A DNA stretch of 64,000 nucleotides from Actinoallomurus vinaceus (GCF_039542055.1 NZ_BAABHK010000002.1:186001-250000), one strand, 5' to 3'. Positions 17,160 to 26,117 are shown, counted from the first letter of the stretch. Numbers and translations: made by a program. Notes: generated by a model from the letters alone, not told the origin.

Positions 17160-17693
17160 ATGAGCGCCAACGACCCCTTCGCCCGCCTCCCCGAGGCGGC
17201 CTCCTTCACCGTTACCAGCACCACCGTCACCGACGGCGCCGCCTGGTCGCCCGAGCAGTTCTCCTCCGGCGTCCCCGGCGGGAAGGACGTCTCCCCGCAG
17301 CTGTCCTGGAGCGGCGCCCCGGAAGGCACCAGGAGCTACGCCGTCACCGTCTACGACCCCGACGCCCCCACCGGGTCCGGGTTCTGGCACTGGGCGGTCG
17401 CCGACGTCCCCGCCACCGTCACCGAACTGCCCGAGGGCGCCGGCGACGACACCGGCTCGGGCCTGCCCGAGGGTGCCTTCCAGCTGCCCAACGACGCCCG
17501 CGTGGCCCGCTTCATCGGCGCCGCCCCGCCGGCCGGGCACGGCCCGCACCGCTACTTCATCGTGGTGCACGCCCTCGACGCCGAGTCCATCGGCGTTCCC
17601 GCCGACGCCACCCCGGCCTTCCTCGGCTTCACCATGGCCGGCCACATCCTCGGCCGCGCGATCCTGACCGCAACCGCCGAAACCCCCGCCTGA
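17160..17693 (+). CDS. PEBP-family protein (YbhB/YbcL-like)
   Basis: 177 residues, start ATG with GAAAGGAA about 8 bases before. It shows the phosphatidylethanolamine-binding motifs: VYDPDAPTGSGFWHW (DPDxP loop plus the ligand histidine) and GPHRYFIVVHALD (GxHR). The bacterial family is cytosolic or periplasmic with no settled function, and no signal peptide is seen here. It is followed after 8 bp by the frameshifted DtxR homologue, so they share a transcript. Confidence 0.9.
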   Translation: MSANDPFARLPEAASFTVTSTTVTDGAAWSPEQFSSGVPGGKDVSPQLSWSGAPEGTRSYAVTVYDPDAPTGSGFWHWAVADVPATVTELPEGAGDDTGSGLPEGAFQLPNDARVARFIGAAPPAGHGPHRYFIVVHALDAESIGVPADATPAFLGFTMAGHILGRAILTATAETPA

Positions 17694-17701
17694 CGAACGG
17701 C

Positions 17702-18396
17702 ATGTCCGGACTCATCGACACCACGGAGATGTACCTCCGCACCGTCCTGGAGCTCGAGGAGGAAGGCGTGGTCCCCATGCGCGCCCGCATCGCCGAGCGT
17801 CTGAACCAGAGCGGCCCCACGGTCAGCCAGACCGTCGCCCGTATGGAGCGCGACGGTCTGCTGCGCGTCGCCGGCGACCGGCACATCTGGAGCTGACGGA
17901 AGAGGGCCGGCGGATCGCCACGCGCGTCATGCGCAAACACCGGCTCGCGGAGTGCCTGCTCGTCGACGTGATCGGGCTGGAGTGGGAGCAGGTCCACGCC
18001 GAAGCCTGCCGCTGGGAGCACGTGATGAGCGAGGCCGTCGAACGCCGCGTCCTGGAGCTGCTGCGGCACCCGAGGGAGTCGCCCTACGGCAACCCGATCC
18101 CGGGCCTGGAGGAGCTCGGCGGGACGAGCGCCGTGGATCCGTTCCTCGACGAGAGCATGGTCAGCCTCAGCGACCTGAAGCTCGGGCCTAACGGCGCGAG
18201 CGCGGTCGTACGGCGCATCGGGGAGCCGATCCAGACCGACCCCCGGCTGATGTACACCCTGCGGCACGCCGGGGTGCAGGCCGGCGCGTTCGTGAGCGTG
18301 ACGTCGTCGCCCGGCGGCGTGCTGGTCGGCAGCGGCGGGGAGGCCGCCGAGCTCCCCACGCGGACCGCCGCGCACGTCTTCGTGGCCAAGCGCTGA
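17702..18396 (+). pseudogene. DtxR/IdeR-type iron-dependent regulator with a frameshift
   Basis: Two frames together give a nearly complete DtxR/IdeR protein. Frame A (17702-17896) reads MSGLIDTTEMYLRTVLELEE...TVSQTVARMERDGLL...GDRHIWS then stop. Frame B resumes at about 17890 with ELTEEGRRIATRVMRKHRLAECLLVDVIGLEWEQVHAEAC RWEHVMSEAVERR and continues to the FeoA/SH3-like end at 18396. A net change of +2 (or -1) near 17885-17890 joins them. Both halves keep family-level conservation, including metal ligands (C-x-x-x-E-H-V-M), so the lesion is recent, a sequencing error, or a programmed shift. If real, the metal/dimer domain is lost. Confidence 0.85.
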
Positions 18397-18428
18397 GCCC
18401 GGCCAGGGCGCCTGCACCCATGCAGGCA

Positions 18429-18472
18429 CGAGGATGGCCCTCGACCACGATCGCGGTCGAGGGCCATCCTCG
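18429..18472 (+). terminator. 18-bp perfect stem after the DtxR homologue
   Basis: CGAGGATGGCCCTCGACC (18429-18446) pairs exactly with 18455-18472 across an 8-base loop. It begins 33 bp past the DtxR stop. The arm has no following T tract. Confidence 0.75.
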
Positions 18473-18644
18473 TTGCGGCACTGGAGCGTCCGGGCATCTC
18501 GGGTACGAGCGATCTCCGCTTCCGCTCTGCGGATCCTCCGCCGGCACCCTCGGTCGTCGAGCCGTCAGGCAGGTGGCCAGCTTCGCAAGGCCATGTCGGC
18601 CACCTGCCGGAGGTCGTCGCCGGCGAGGGATCCTTGGACGCCGA

Positions 18645-18836
18645 ACTCCTGGACTCGACGCCATGGTCGCGGGAGACACGGCCCTCACCAAGTCACAGTT
18701 CGCCGCGGGTGTCCCACTGGGCCGGATCGGGCGCCCGGACGAGGTCGCCAACGTGGTGGCCTTCCTCGCTACCGAGCAGAGCAGCTTCCTCCTCGGAGCC
18801 AACCTGTACGTCGACGGCGGTGAGAACCGGATCTGA
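18645..18836 (+). pseudogene. C-terminal relic of an SDR oxidoreductase
   Basis: The frame reads TPGLDAMVAGDTALTKSQF, then PLGRIGRPDEVANVVAFLA, and ends GANLYVDGGENRI, the canonical last 60 residues of a classical SDR. No Rossmann loop or YxxxK is found upstream; the DNA before it is the DtxR terminator. It is a truncated remnant. Confidence 0.75.
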
Positions 18837-18874
18837 CCTGCGGGCGACACGCCATCACGAGCGGCGGGGGCCGT

Positions 18875-19810
18875 TCAGCGCGGAATCACCCAGCCCGGTG
18901 CCCAGGTCCCGGCGGCGCCGTGGCCGGCCGCTGCGGCGGAGAGGTGGGCGCGGAGGGTGGCCAGCGCTGGATGGGGGTTGTCGCGGTGCCACAGGAGCGA
19001 GTGCGGGTAGACGGGCGTGGGGCCGGTCACCGGGATGCGGCGCAGGCCGTGGTCGGCGGGCCAGATGAGGCGGGTCTGCTCGCCCATGAAGGTGGCCAGG
19101 GCCGGGGTGTCGGCGATGGTGTCGAGGAGCGCGTCGGAGCCGAAGTTGGGGCCGGTCGCCTCGATGGTGAGGCCGAACTCGGCGACGAGATCGTCGTAGT
19201 AGGCGGCCCACTCGGTACCGGGGACGAGGCCGGGAATCCAGATCCGCTGCCCGGCGAGCTGAGCGAGGGTCACCGACCGGGCGCCGGCCAGCGCGTGGGC
19301 GGGGCCGGTGAGGAGCTGGAGTGGTTCGTCGAGCACCCGGACGGATTCGATGTCCTCGGGAAGGGGCCGGCCGGGCACGGCGACGGCGCGGAAGGACGCG
19401 TCGATCATCCCGGACCGGATGTCGGCGACGGCCGTCTCGATGTCGAACAGCATCACCACGTCGAGCTCGATCTCGGGGTACGCGCGGTGGAAGCCGCGCA
19501 TCAGGCCCGACGCCGCGGTGCGCGAGGCGATCACGTCGACGCGCAGCGGACGGCTGCCCGGGCGCACGGACGCGACCGCGCGCTCGGCGACGCGCAGCAG
19601 CTCGCGCGCGTGGGGCAGGAACGCCTGCCCATCGATGGTGAGCTCGGCGCCGCGGGGGGCGCGCGTGAACAGCCGCACGCCGAGGTTGCGCTCCAGCGCG
19701 GCGATGCGCTTGGAGACGGCCTGCGGGGTGACCGCCAGCTCGGCGGCGGCCTCCTGGAACTGGCCCGCTTCTGCGATGGCGACGAAGGTACGTACTGCTT
19801 CGAGATCCAC
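18875..19810 (-). CDS. LysR-family transcriptional regulator
   Basis: 311 residues from GTG 19810 (the frame is open to 19900). The N-terminal HTH reads VDLEAVRTFVAIAEAGQFQEAAAELAVTPQAVSKRIAALERNLGVRLFTR; the effector domain follows with SRPLRVDVIAS and the usual two-lobed fold. AAGG lies 10 bases before the GTG. It is divergent from the MFS gene at 19949 with 138 bp between, and probably controls that transporter. Confidence 0.9.
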   Translation of the reverse strand: MDLEAVRTFVAIAEAGQFQEAAAELAVTPQAVSKRIAALERNLGVRLFTRAPRGAELTIDGQAFLPHARELLRVAERAVASVRPGSRPLRVDVIASRTAASGLMRGFHRAYPEIELDVVMLFDIETAVADIRSGMIDASFRAVAVPGRPLPEDIESVRVLDEPLQLLTGPAHALAGARSVTLAQLAGQRIWIPGLVPGTEWAAYYDDLVAEFGLTIEATGPNFGSDALLDTIADTPALATFMGEQTRLIWPADHGLRRIPVTGPTPVYPHSLLWHRDNPHPALATLRAHLSAAAAGHGAAGTWAPGWVIPR

Positions 19811-19828
19811 GCCGATCGACCTTAGTGA

Positions 19829-19843
19829 ACAACGGATGGTTGT
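19829..19843. promoter_or_regulatory. candidate LysR box
   Basis: ACAAC-GGATG-GTTGT is a dyad with perfect 5-base arms and a 5-base centre, placed 19 bp upstream of the LysR start and facing the MFS gene. Confidence 0.4.
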
Positions 19844-19948
19844 GAATCGCCGGCAGTGCGGTTGTTTGACCTGCTGTTGTGCTGCTCGCTTAGCTCTCAC
19901 TGGTCAACGTCGGTTTGTTCGGGTGGGACATCAAGGGGCGCGCTGAGC

Positions 19949-21196
19949 ATGGTGGGCAGGAGACCGTTGGGTCGGCAGTTCGGCTGGCTGTGGGCGGCCT
20001 ATGCGGTGAGCGCCTATGGGTCTGGGCTGGGGTTCGGGGCATTCCCGCTGATCGCCGTGCTGGTGTTGCATGCCGGCCCCGCTGAGGTGTCCGCGCTGTC
20101 CGCGATGGGGCCTGCGGTGGGCGCGCTGATCGCGGTGCCACTCGCGCCGTGGGTGGAGTTTCGGCGCAAGCGCCCGGTCATGATCGCGATGGACCTGACC
20201 CGGTTTGCGGTCATGGCGACGATCCCGGTCGCCTACGCCGTCGGTTGGCTCAGTTTCGTCCAGCTGCTCGTGATCTCGGCCGTGGTCGCCGCAGCCAAGA
20301 TCGCCTTCAACGCGGCCAGCGGCGCCTACCTCAAGACCCTCGTCCGGCCGGATGACCTGCTCGTGGCCAACGCGCGGTTCGAGTCCACGAACTGGAGCTC
20401 CATCGCGGTCGGGCCACCGCTGGGCGGAGCGGCGATCGGCCTGTTCGGGCCGGTCACCACCGTGGTAGCCGACGCGCTCAGCTACCTGTTCTCCGCGCTG
20501 GGCATCACCGCGATTCAGGGCCGAGAAGAAGCGCCGCAGGCAACCGGCAAAAGCCTGGTCCGGGCGGGCGCATTGCTCGACGGCTGGCGACACATCCTGG
20601 GCGATCCGGGTTTGCGGGCGCTCTACCTCAACAACATGCTCGTCGGCGGTCTGATCATGGCCACCGAGCCGCTGCTGGCCGTGCTCCTGCTTCGCCAGCT
20701 CGGGTTCCCGCCCTGGCAGTACGGCCTCGCCTTCGCCGCCCCCTGCGTCGGCGGACTCATCGGCTCCCGGCTGGCCCGCCGTGTCGTGGCCCGCTACGGC
20801 CAGCACGGGGTCTTCCGGACGGTCGGTACCCTGCGCGCCATCTGGCTGATCGGCCTGGCCTTCGTCCGTCCCGGCGTCGTCGGTCTCGTCACCGTGATAG
20901 CCGTCGAGCTGGCGATCATCATCAGCATGAGCCTGTACACCCCGGTGCTCGCCACCTACCGGCTCGAACACACCCCCAGGCATCTCGTCGCCCGAACCCT
21001 GTCGGCCTGGTCGATCGGCCAGCAGGCGTCCATCGCCGTCTTCACCGCGCTCGCCGGGCTGCTCGCCGACGTCACCAGCCCACGCACCGCTCTCACGGTC
21101 GCGGGACTGCTCATCCTGGCCACCCCGCTCCTGCTTCCCCGACACGGCCAGACGTCGCAGCACGAGCCGGAACCGGCCCGCAGCCACCAGCCGTGA
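19949..21196 (+). CDS. MFS transporter, MFS_3/EntS-like
   Basis: 415 residues from ATG 19949, with about 12 hydrophobic segments. It opens FGWLWAAYAVSAYGSGLGFGAFPLIAVLVLHAGPAEVSALSAMG. The loop-2 region is EFRRKRPVMIAMDLTRF, and the second half has GSRLARRVVARYGQHGVF. This layout matches the group of enterobactin exporter EntS and macrolide efflux proteins, so drug or siderophore efflux is likely. The LysR regulator is divergent. The C-terminus is a short hydrophilic tail. Confidence 0.88.
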   Translation: MVGRRPLGRQFGWLWAAYAVSAYGSGLGFGAFPLIAVLVLHAGPAEVSALSAMGPAVGALIAVPLAPWVEFRRKRPVMIAMDLTRFAVMATIPVAYAVGWLSFVQLLVISAVVAAAKIAFNAASGAYLKTLVRPDDLLVANARFESTNWSSIAVGPPLGGAAIGLFGPVTTVVADALSYLFSALGITAIQGREEAPQATGKSLVRAGALLDGWRHILGDPGLRALYLNNMLVGGLIMATEPLLAVLLLRQLGFPPWQYGLAFAAPCVGGLIGSRLARRVVARYGQHGVFRTVGTLRAIWLIGLAFVRPGVVGLVTVIAVELAIIISMSLYTPVLATYRLEHTPRHLVARTLSAWSIGQQASIAVFTALAGLLADVTSPRTALTVAGLLILATPLLLPRHGQTSQHEPEPARSHQP

Positions 21197-21328
21197 CCGG
21201 CGCTGTCCGTGGTTTGCTGGGGCCATGATCGCCATGACACCGATATCTGGCGTTGTAGCCGTGCCTGCCGGGGGCCGGCGGCTCAGCACGGCCCGAGGCC
21301 GTCTTTTCGCCTGCCGGCGCGGCGCGTC

Positions 21329-22360
21329 ATGACCGGGCGCCGGGGCGCCCTGGCCTCCAAAGCAATCGCCGTACGGACGGCCCCGCCGTTCGACGCCGAG
21401 CTGGGCGCCGCTTTGACGGCCCTGGGCGATCTGTCGGGGGAACGGCTCACTCCTGAGAATCTCGCAGCCCAGCGCCAACGAGACGCCGCGAGCCGGCCCC
21501 TCCCCACCGCGGCCGAGCTGCGGGCCGACGGCCGCTTCGCCGTCGAGGAGCTGAGCGTGCCTGGTGCCGAGGGAGGTCCGGACGTCACGCTCGTGTACGC
21601 CCGTCCCGCCGACGCCGCCCGGCCGCTGCCGGTGCTGTACTACATGCACGGCGGCGGGATGATCACGGGCAACGCCTGGTCCGTCCTGCCGAAGATTCTC
21701 CGCGATTGGTCCGCCCCGCTTGGCCTGGCCGTCGTGTCCGTGGAGTACCGGCTGGCGCCGGAGACGCCCTATCCGGGGCCGCTGGAAGACTGCCACGCGG
21801 GACTTCTGTGGACCGTCGGCCACGCGGACGAACTCGGCATCGACGGCGAACGCGTGATCATCGGGGGCAAGAGCGCCGGCGGCGGGCTCGCCGCGGCCCT
21901 GGCCCTGCTCAACCGGGACCGGGGCGACGGACCGACACCCATCGGGCAGCTCCTGCAGTGCCCGATGCTCGACGACCGCCTCGACACCCCCTCCGCCCAC
22001 CAGATGGCGGGCATCGGCCTATGGGACAGGTCCTCGGCCGCCGTCGCCTGGCAGGCCTACCTGGGCGACCAGTACGGCGCTCCGGACCTGCCGCCCTACG
22101 CCGCCCCCGCCCGCGCCACCGACCTGAGCGGGCTGCCGCCCACCTACATCGACGTCGGCTCGGCGGAGACCTTCCGAGACGAGAACGTCGCCTACGCTCA
22201 CGCGATCTGGCGTGCCGGCGGCGATGCCGAGTTCCACGTCTGGCCCGGCGCCTTTCACGGCTTCGACTCGGTCGCCCCCACCGCGGCCCTCACTCGCGAA
22301 GCCCGCCACGCCCGAACCCAGTGGCTGAGCCGCATACTCGGGCACTCCCGTCGAGAATGA
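21329..22360 (+). CDS. alpha/beta hydrolase, hormone-sensitive-lipase family
   Basis: 343 residues from ATG 21329. HSL-family markers are the HGGGM oxyanion motif (YYMHGGGMITGNAW), the nucleophile Ser in GKSAGGGLAAAL (usually GDSAGG), and the catalytic His in WPGAFHGFD; the acid is probably in DVGSAETFRDE. It hydrolyses esters of short or medium acyl chains, or acylated metabolites. The Lys for Asp change in the nucleophile elbow is unusual. It follows the MFS gene by about 130 bp in the same direction. Confidence 0.9.
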   Translation: MTGRRGALASKAIAVRTAPPFDAELGAALTALGDLSGERLTPENLAAQRQRDAASRPLPTAAELRADGRFAVEELSVPGAEGGPDVTLVYARPADAARPLPVLYYMHGGGMITGNAWSVLPKILRDWSAPLGLAVVSVEYRLAPETPYPGPLEDCHAGLLWTVGHADELGIDGERVIIGGKSAGGGLAAALALLNRDRGDGPTPIGQLLQCPMLDDRLDTPSAHQMAGIGLWDRSSAAVAWQAYLGDQYGAPDLPPYAAPARATDLSGLPPTYIDVGSAETFRDENVAYAHAIWRAGGDAEFHVWPGAFHGFDSVAPTAALTREARHARTQWLSRILGHSRRE

Positions 22361-22411
22361 CGCGCTGAGCCACCCTTTTTCTCCCACGCGTGCTCGTACA
22401 TGACCGGAAGG

Positions 22412-22816
22412 TCAGGTCTCCATGGCCCCCCGCGCCGTGCCCGCGGGAACGGGAGCGCCGGCCGCGTGGTCCGGGGCGTTCCTGATCGCCTCCAGGCGGG
22501 TCTTGTGCTCACACCCCCAGTCGCCGAGCGGCCGCAGGGCCTCGATGAGGGTGGTGCCGAACGCGGTGAGGGAGTACTCCACTTTCGGCGGCACCACGTT
22601 GTGCACCTCGCGGTGCACCACCTCGTCGCGTTCGAGCTCGCGCAGGTGCTGGATCAGCATCTTCTCGCTCACCCCGTCCAGCGAGCGCTTGAGCTCACCG
22701 AACCGCTTCGGGCCGCCGCTCAGCGTCCACAGGATGAGCACCTTCCACTTGCCGCCGACCACGTCGATGGCGGCGTCCAGCCCGCCGACGAACGTCTGGC
22801 ACCTGCGCCCTGACAT
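22412..22816 (-). CDS. HxlR-family winged-helix regulator
   Basis: 134 residues. Core: AIDVVGGKWKVLILWTLSGGPKRFGELKRSLDGVSEKMLIQHLRELERDEVVHREV, then the wing VEYSLTAFGTTLIEAL. The single N-terminal cysteine (Cys6) is where HxlR/QorR/YodB redox sensors carry their reactive thiol. It is divergent from the MFS gene at 23012, with direct repeats in between, and is probably its repressor. Confidence 0.9.
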   Translation of the reverse strand: MSGRRCQTFVGGLDAAIDVVGGKWKVLILWTLSGGPKRFGELKRSLDGVSEKMLIQHLRELERDEVVHREVHNVVPPKVEYSLTAFGTTLIEALRPLGDWGCEHKTRLEAIRNAPDHAAGAPVPAGTARGAMET

Positions 22817-22830
22817 GCGAACACACCTCC

Positions 22831-22859
22831 AGGTAAGTACCTGACTTTTAGGTAGGTAC
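22831..22859. promoter_or_regulatory. direct-repeat operator for HxlR regulator
   Basis: AGGTAAGTAC (22831-22840) and AGGTAGGTAC (22850-22859) match at 9 of 10 positions with a 19 bp period. They lie 15 bp upstream of the HxlR start, in a locally AT-richer stretch. HxlR proteins bind such paired sites. Confidence 0.55.
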
Positions 22860-23011
22860 TTGCCGCATCGTAACCGTCGCGCCGAAGATCGTCACGTGAC
22901 GGACCGCGTCACCGCGCCCGGCCGCGGGTGCGGGCGGACGTCGCGTGCGGCGCGCTCCCCTGCCCGCCGCCTTGTCACCGATCACCTCTTGTCGACAGAA
23001 CGAGTTCTGCC

Positions 23012-24187
23012 ATGCCTGTCTCTGTGTTCTCCCTCATGCTCGTGGTCTTCGGGCTCACCACCGGCGAGTTCGTGATCGCCGGGATCCTGCCCGACGTGGC
23101 CGCCGACCTGTCGGTGTCCATCCCGGCGGCCGGCCTGCTGGTCACCGCCTACGCCGCAGGCATGATCATCGGCGGTCCGGTCATCACCGTGCTCACGGCC
23201 CGGGCCGCCCGAAAACCGCTCATCGCCGGCCTCATCGCGGTCTCGGTGCTCGGGAACCTGGGTTCGGCGGCGGCGCCGGACCACCTGATCCTCCTGCTGT
23301 CGCGGTTCGTCGCGGGCCTCGTCGTCGCCACGTTCTTCGCCGTCGCCATCGCCACAGTCATCTCCACGGCCCCCGCCGGCAGGCAGGCGTCCAGCGTCGC
23401 GAAGGTGGCCCTGGGGATGAACCTGGGAATCATCCTCGGCACGCCGATCGGCACGTTCGTCGGCCAGCACCTCGGCTGGCGGGCGACCTTCCTCGCGGTC
23501 GCGGCCTTCAGCGCCGCCGCCCTGCTGCTCGTGCTGCGGTTCGTCCCCGCCCAGCCCCCGGCCACGACCGGATCGGTCCGCGGTGAGCTGCGGGTCCTCG
23601 CGAACCGCGAGCTTCAGCTCGCCATCGCGCTGACCGCGGTGGGCAACGTCGGCGTCGTGACGGTCTTCATCTACATCACGCCCCTGCTCACTGACGTCGG
23701 CGGGTTCGCCGCGAATGTCGTCCCGGTCCTGCTCCTCGTCTACGGCGCCGGCGCGATCTTCGGGAACTTCGCCGGAGGCCGGCTGGCGGACCGGGCGCTG
23801 ATGCCGGCGCTGGCCGGGCTGCTCGCCGTACTCGCCGGCGTCCTGACCGTGTTCTGGCTCACCGGCGGCCTCAAGACGCCCACGGCGGTCCTGACCTTCG
23901 CCGTCGGGGCGCTGGCCTTCGCCATCATCCCCGGGATGCAGACGCGGGTGGTGACCGCGGCCGGCGCGGCCCCCGCCCTCGCCGTCGCGGTCAACGCCTC
24001 CGGCTTCCAGCTCGCCGCCGCGTTCGCCGGCTGGCTGGGCGGGCGGATCATCGACGACGGCCCGGGGCTGCGGGCGATCCCCCTCGCCGGCGCGCTCCTC
24101 ACCGTGGCCGGCCTGGGCATCGCGGCGCTGCTGCTGCGCCGGGACCGCCGCGCGGCCACCGCCCCGGCCGACCGCGTCCCCGCCTGA
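23012..24187 (+). CDS. MFS transporter, DHA1 drug-efflux type (Cmx/AraJ-like)
   Basis: 391 residues from ATG 23012, about 12 hydrophobic segments. The opening FGLTTGEFVIAGILPDVAADLSVSIPAAGLLVTAYAAGMIIGGP is typical of chloramphenicol-resistance and arabinose-efflux proteins, and LSRFVAGLVVATFFAVAIATV contains the DHA1 motif region. It probably exports a small toxic compound. It is divergent from the HxlR repressor. After the stop, a ribosome-binding-like AGGAG precedes a six-codon ATG frame (24221), possibly the remnant of a lost downstream gene. Confidence 0.9.
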   Translation: MPVSVFSLMLVVFGLTTGEFVIAGILPDVAADLSVSIPAAGLLVTAYAAGMIIGGPVITVLTARAARKPLIAGLIAVSVLGNLGSAAAPDHLILLLSRFVAGLVVATFFAVAIATVISTAPAGRQASSVAKVALGMNLGIILGTPIGTFVGQHLGWRATFLAVAAFSAAALLLVLRFVPAQPPATTGSVRGELRVLANRELQLAIALTAVGNVGVVTVFIYITPLLTDVGGFAANVVPVLLLVYGAGAIFGNFAGGRLADRALMPALAGLLAVLAGVLTVFWLTGGLKTPTAVLTFAVGALAFAIIPGMQTRVVTAAGAAPALAVAVNASGFQLAAAFAGWLGGRIIDDGPGLRAIPLAGALLTVAGLGIAALLLRRDRRAATAPADRVPA

Positions 24188-24264
24188 CGCCACCGACCCG
24201 AAACCGATCAGGAGTCCGTTATGCGGCAAGCGCATATGTGATGATCTGCCGGATTCATTGAGGT

Positions 24265-25302
24265 TTATCCCGGCCTCTGGAGATGAGGGAGTGATCGGGG
24301 TAGCCCGAACGATGGGAGCACGCTGTTTTCGAAGCGGGTCATGGCGCAGATCCGGTCGCCTGCGAGGGTGAGGACGAACAGGCCGGTCCCATGGCGGATG
24401 CCGGTTGGGGCGCGCAGGTAGGCTGCGAACGCCGGCTGACCGTTGGCTCGCGTCGGCACGAGGTCGAACCTTCGGCCCGAGCCGAACATGTCGGTGCAGA
24501 AGCGGGCCACGACGTCTCGGCCCTGGTATTCGAGGGGCAGCGGTGGCATGGACATGAAGACGTCGTCGGTCAGCAGGGCCACCAGCGCGTCGATGTCGGC
24601 GGACTCGTACGCGCTGACGAACTTCGCCACGATCGCATCCTCGGCGGGCGAGTCGGCGGCGGGAGGCGATTCGCGGTCGGCGGTCGGCGGTCGGCGGCGC
24701 TGCAGGCCGGCGCGCGCCCGTTTGAGGGCGCTCTTGACCGATTCGACGGTCGAATCCAGCATGTCGGCCACCTCGTTCGCGTGGAATCCGAGGACGTCGC
24801 GCAGGATGAGGACGGCGAGCTGGCGGGGCGGCAGGACCTGAAGCGCGGTCACGAAGGCCAAGGAGATCGATTCGGTCTGCTCGTAGCGGGCCTCCGGGCC
24901 GAGCGGCAGGTTGATCGCGCCTTCGAGGAGGGCGTCGGGAAATGGCTCGAGCCATACGACTTCACCGAGTCGGGTCGGCTCGGGCGGTTCAACGCCCGGG
25001 ATGTCCCACTCCTTGGCGGGTCGTCGGCTGGCCGAGCGAAGCGCGTCGAGGCACCGGTTGGTGGCGATCCGGTAAAGCCAGGTGCGGAGCGAGGCGCGCC
25101 CGTCGAACCCTCCAAGACCCCGCCAGGCGGCCAACATGGTGTCCTGGAGGGCATCCTCGGCGTCCTGGAAGGACCCGAGCATCCGGTAGCAGTGCACCTG
25201 TAGCTCGTGGCGGTGCGGCTCGGTCAGCGCTCGGAACGCCTCGCCGTCCCCAGCCCGAGCCCTGCTGATCAGGTCGGCTCTCACCAACTCCACTCTCGCC
25301 AC
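24265..25302 (-). CDS. ECF sigma factor with C-terminal SnoaL-like domain (SigX5/SigG type)
   Basis: 345 residues. Sigma region 2: RMLGSFQDAEDALQDTMLAAWRGLGGF. Sigma region 4: LPPRQLAVLILRDVLGFHANEVADMLDSTVESVKSALKRARAGL. The C-terminal 130 residues (FVSAYESADIDALVALLTDDVFMSMPPLPLEYQGRDVVARF) form an NTF2/SnoaL-like domain that in related ECFs regulates sigma activity in place of an anti-sigma factor. It is divergent from the DHFR-family gene at 25445. Confidence 0.92.
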   Translation of the reverse strand: MARVELVRADLISRARAGDGEAFRALTEPHRHELQVHCYRMLGSFQDAEDALQDTMLAAWRGLGGFDGRASLRTWLYRIATNRCLDALRSASRRPAKEWDIPGVEPPEPTRLGEVVWLEPFPDALLEGAINLPLGPEARYEQTESISLAFVTALQVLPPRQLAVLILRDVLGFHANEVADMLDSTVESVKSALKRARAGLQRRRPPTADRESPPAADSPAEDAIVAKFVSAYESADIDALVALLTDDVFMSMPPLPLEYQGRDVVARFCTDMFGSGRRFDLVPTRANGQPAFAAYLRAPTGIRHGTGLFVLTLAGDRICAMTRFENSVLPSFGLPRSLPHLQRPG

Positions 25303-25357
25303 CTCTCTGCTGCGCCCTGTCGCGCTTCCACCCTGTATGGACGCCGGCCGAGGGGCG

Positions 25358-25386
25358 AAGGGGGCGGTTGCCGAGCGCCCCCTTTT
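25358..25386 (+). terminator. hairpin with T tract in the leader of the DHFR-like gene
   Basis: AAGGGGGCG (25358-25366) pairs with 25376-25384 and runs into TTTT (25383-25386). This is the only intrinsic-looking terminator seen in the window. It lies about 58 bp upstream of the plus-strand gene at 25445, so it could attenuate that gene or block read-through from the ECF promoter region. Confidence 0.45.
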
Positions 25387-25444
25387 CCGACGCCGTGGCG
25401 TCTAGATCAGTGGTAGCCGACAACACCAACAAAGGAGTACCGAC

Positions 25445-26023
25445 ATGGGAAACATCGTCATCAGCGAGAACATCTCGCTCGACGGAGTCATCCAGGCCGG
25501 CGAGGAGGGCTTCGAGCGCGGCAGCTGGTTCACTCGAATTGGGGACAAGGACCGCGAAGCGTGGGCCAAGGTCGAGTACGAGGAGGCGCTGGGGGCCGAG
25601 GCCCTGCTGCTGGGGCGACGCAGCTACGCGTGGTTCGTCGCCCGTGGCTGGGCATCCCGCAGTGGCGAGTGGGCGGACAGGTTGCGAAGCCTACCCAAGT
25701 ACGTTGTCTCCTCCTCCGCCCTCGAAGGTCCCGATTGGAGCAACTCGACGGTCCTGACGGGCGACGTGGTGAAGGAGGTCTCGAAGCTGAAGCAGCAGGT
25801 GAACGGGGACATCGTCGTCTACGGCAGCGGTCGCCTCGTGCAGACGCTGATAGAGCACGACCTCGCCGACGAGCTACGGCTGATGACCTACCCGTGCGTG
25901 GTCGGGGCAGGCGAGCGGCTCTTCGGCGAGACCGGCGGCGTGAAGCCCATGCGCCTCGTCGACACCCGCACCGTCGGCGACGGCCTCGCCCTCCTCACCT
26001 ACCAGGCCGTCCGAGACGCCTAG
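25445..26023 (+). CDS. DHFR/RibD C-terminal-family reductase
   Basis: 192 residues, start ATG with AAAGGAG 9 bases before. The RibD_C fold is recognised by MGNIVISENISLDGVIQ, LLLGRRSYAWFVARGW, LPKYVVSSSALEGPDWSNSTVLTGD, GDIVVYGSGRLVQTLIEHDLADELRLMTYPCVVGAGERLF. Family members bind NADPH; few are true dihydrofolate reductases and the substrate is unknown. It is divergent from an ECF factor. Pairing of this family with ECF factors carrying C-terminal extensions is frequent in actinobacteria. Confidence 0.9.
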   Translation: MGNIVISENISLDGVIQAGEEGFERGSWFTRIGDKDREAWAKVEYEEALGAEALLLGRRSYAWFVARGWASRSGEWADRLRSLPKYVVSSSALEGPDWSNSTVLTGDVVKEVSKLKQQVNGDIVVYGSGRLVQTLIEHDLADELRLMTYPCVVGAGERLFGETGGVKPMRLVDTRTVGDGLALLTYQAVRDA

Positions 26024-26079
26024 GCACTAGCTACCGCTGCGTCGGCGTCGGCCGGCGAGCGCCTCCTTGGGTCACCGCT

Positions 26080-26117
26080 CTCCACCCTGCGCGTCTCACC
26101 ACGCGCGCAGGGTGGAG
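26080..26117 (+). terminator. 14-bp stem after the DHFR-like gene
   Basis: Positions 26080-26093 (CTCCACCCTGCGCG) pair with 26104-26117 across a 10-base loop, 57 bp past the stop at 26023. There is no T tract. Confidence 0.7.

Noticed and set aside
24220..24241. AGGAG plus six-codon frame after the MFS gene as a leader peptide
   Set aside because: The frame ends after MRQAHM and no downstream gene in the same direction follows; probably a remnant or chance.
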